A stretch of 64,000 nt of DNA, taken from assembly GCA_029247265.1 (NCBI GenBank), contig JAQWLN010000244.1, forward strand, positions 1 through 64,000, read 5' to 3'. The stretch's first letter is position 1; each line of letters begins with the position of its first letter. The position numbers and the translations under genes were made by a program. Origin of the DNA: Fuerstiella sp. (GTDB lineage Bacteria; Planctomycetota; Planctomycetia; Planctomycetales; Planctomycetaceae). Below are positions 63,686 through 64,000 of the stretch, in pieces. The notes beneath the pieces are model-generated. The model was not told the origin of the DNA. It did no database searches and was given only the letters and a program-made list of their open reading frames with translations.

Positions 63686-63973
63686 ATGACGAATTTGAAA
63701 CTGGCAAGTATCTTGTCACTCGGCCTTGCCCTGATCGTGGGTTGTGGAGAAGCAGAAGTCGCCCCTGGTCCCGCGACGGCTCCTATGGATGACCCTAACG
63801 CCGCACTGACGCCGATACCGGAATCGGGTTCAGGCGTTGGCGGTGGACTGCCAGCACCAGCTGCTGAAGAGACAGTGGAAGCGGCTGAAGAAGCCGCAGT
63901 AGAACCCAAGGAAGAAGCTGCAGTAGAACCCAAGGAAGAAGCTGCAGAAGAATCCAAGGAAGAAGCTAAATAG
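63686..63973 (+). CDS. Small repeat-bearing lipoprotein
   Basis: A 95-residue predicted lipoprotein: signal LASILSLGLALIVGC with Cys20 in the lipobox. The mature part is Pro/Gly/Ala-rich and ends with tandem copies of an octapeptide, EEAAVEPK, then a diverged EEAAEESK. GGAGG precedes the ATG by nine bases. The acidic tail is likely disordered and could bind cations or basic partners. Function unknown. Confidence 0.72.
   Translation: MTNLKLASILSLGLALIVGCGEAEVAPGPATAPMDDPNAALTPIPESGSGVGGGLPAPAAEETVEAAEEAAVEPKEEAAVEPKEEAAEESKEEAK
63885..63968 (+). repeat. 24-bp in-frame tandem repeat
   Basis: A unit encoding EEAAVEPK, near GAAGCTGCAGTAGAACCC plus AAGGAA, is repeated about 3.5 times at the 3' end of the lipoprotein gene, the last copy diverged. 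Repeat number could vary by slippage. Confidence 0.8.
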
Positions 63974-64000
63974 TCTGGCTCACAGACCGGAAAATCTGTC

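Overview
This 64 kb window reads as a chromosomal segment of a free-living member of the Planctomycetota, class Planctomycetia. The assignment rests on gene content: two DUF1559 pseudopilin-like genes, a DUF1501 protein, two secreted sulfatases, a YVTN-propeller/di-haem cytochrome, a HEAT/sialidase fusion, an oversized SecA, and several secreted or zinc-ribbon proteins of a planctomycete type. Genus cannot be fixed from this sequence alone. I found no rRNA or tRNA gene, intact insertion sequence, CRISPR array or prophage.

Layout. 0-10 kb: a small conserved hypothetical, a MiaE-type tRNA hydroxylase, a DUF1501 protein, an AmmeMemoRadiSam pair (radical SAM enzyme plus an AMMECR1-Memo fusion), a secreted amidohydrolase, a UDP-sugar dehydrogenase and a methyltransferase. 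10-15 kb, minus strand: an envelope block ompH/skp - lpxC - lpxA - Gfo/Idh oxidoreductase (GnnA-like position) - dksA-like - lspA. 15-29 kb: a 1109-residue Ycf48-propeller/CBM9-like protein, a peptide-binding lipoprotein, a four-zinc-ribbon protein, waaA behind a very long secA, and a molybdopterin oxidoreductase. 29-43.5 kb: nrdR, a broken comEC, an OmpA-like lipoprotein, two lipoprotein/DUF1559 modules (one frameshifted), a HEAT/sialidase protein, a Gfo/Idh-SDR pair and der. 43.5-44.6 kb is a gene-poor, repeat-rich island. 44.6-64 kb: a class III aminotransferase, rhodanese, PPK2, a stand-alone M41-like zincin, a broken Ycf46-like AAA+ gene, pgsA, rimO, sulfatase, trpA, a large redoxin protein, the cytochrome-propeller, a second sulfatase and two lineage-specific proteins.

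How the genes fit together. OmpH, LpxC, LpxA and WaaA support a Gram-negative outer membrane with lipid A/Kdo; SecA, LspA and the many lipoproteins supply export and lipid anchoring. The secreted sulfatases, sialidase-like protein, amidohydrolase, CBM9-like protein and Gfo/Idh enzymes fit degradation of sulfated or complex polysaccharides.

The most unusual signals are: (1) three genes broken by small lesions, including a comEC with a 16-bp tandem duplication and an in-frame TGA; (2) five degenerate Trp-Ala-centred repeats inside SecA; (3) a family of about 75-bp intergenic repeats in four copies, plus a second inverted repeat family bounding the 43.7-44.5 kb island; (4) an intrinsic terminator ending just upstream of the lpxC start; (5) the AMMECR1-Memo fusion next to its radical SAM partner.
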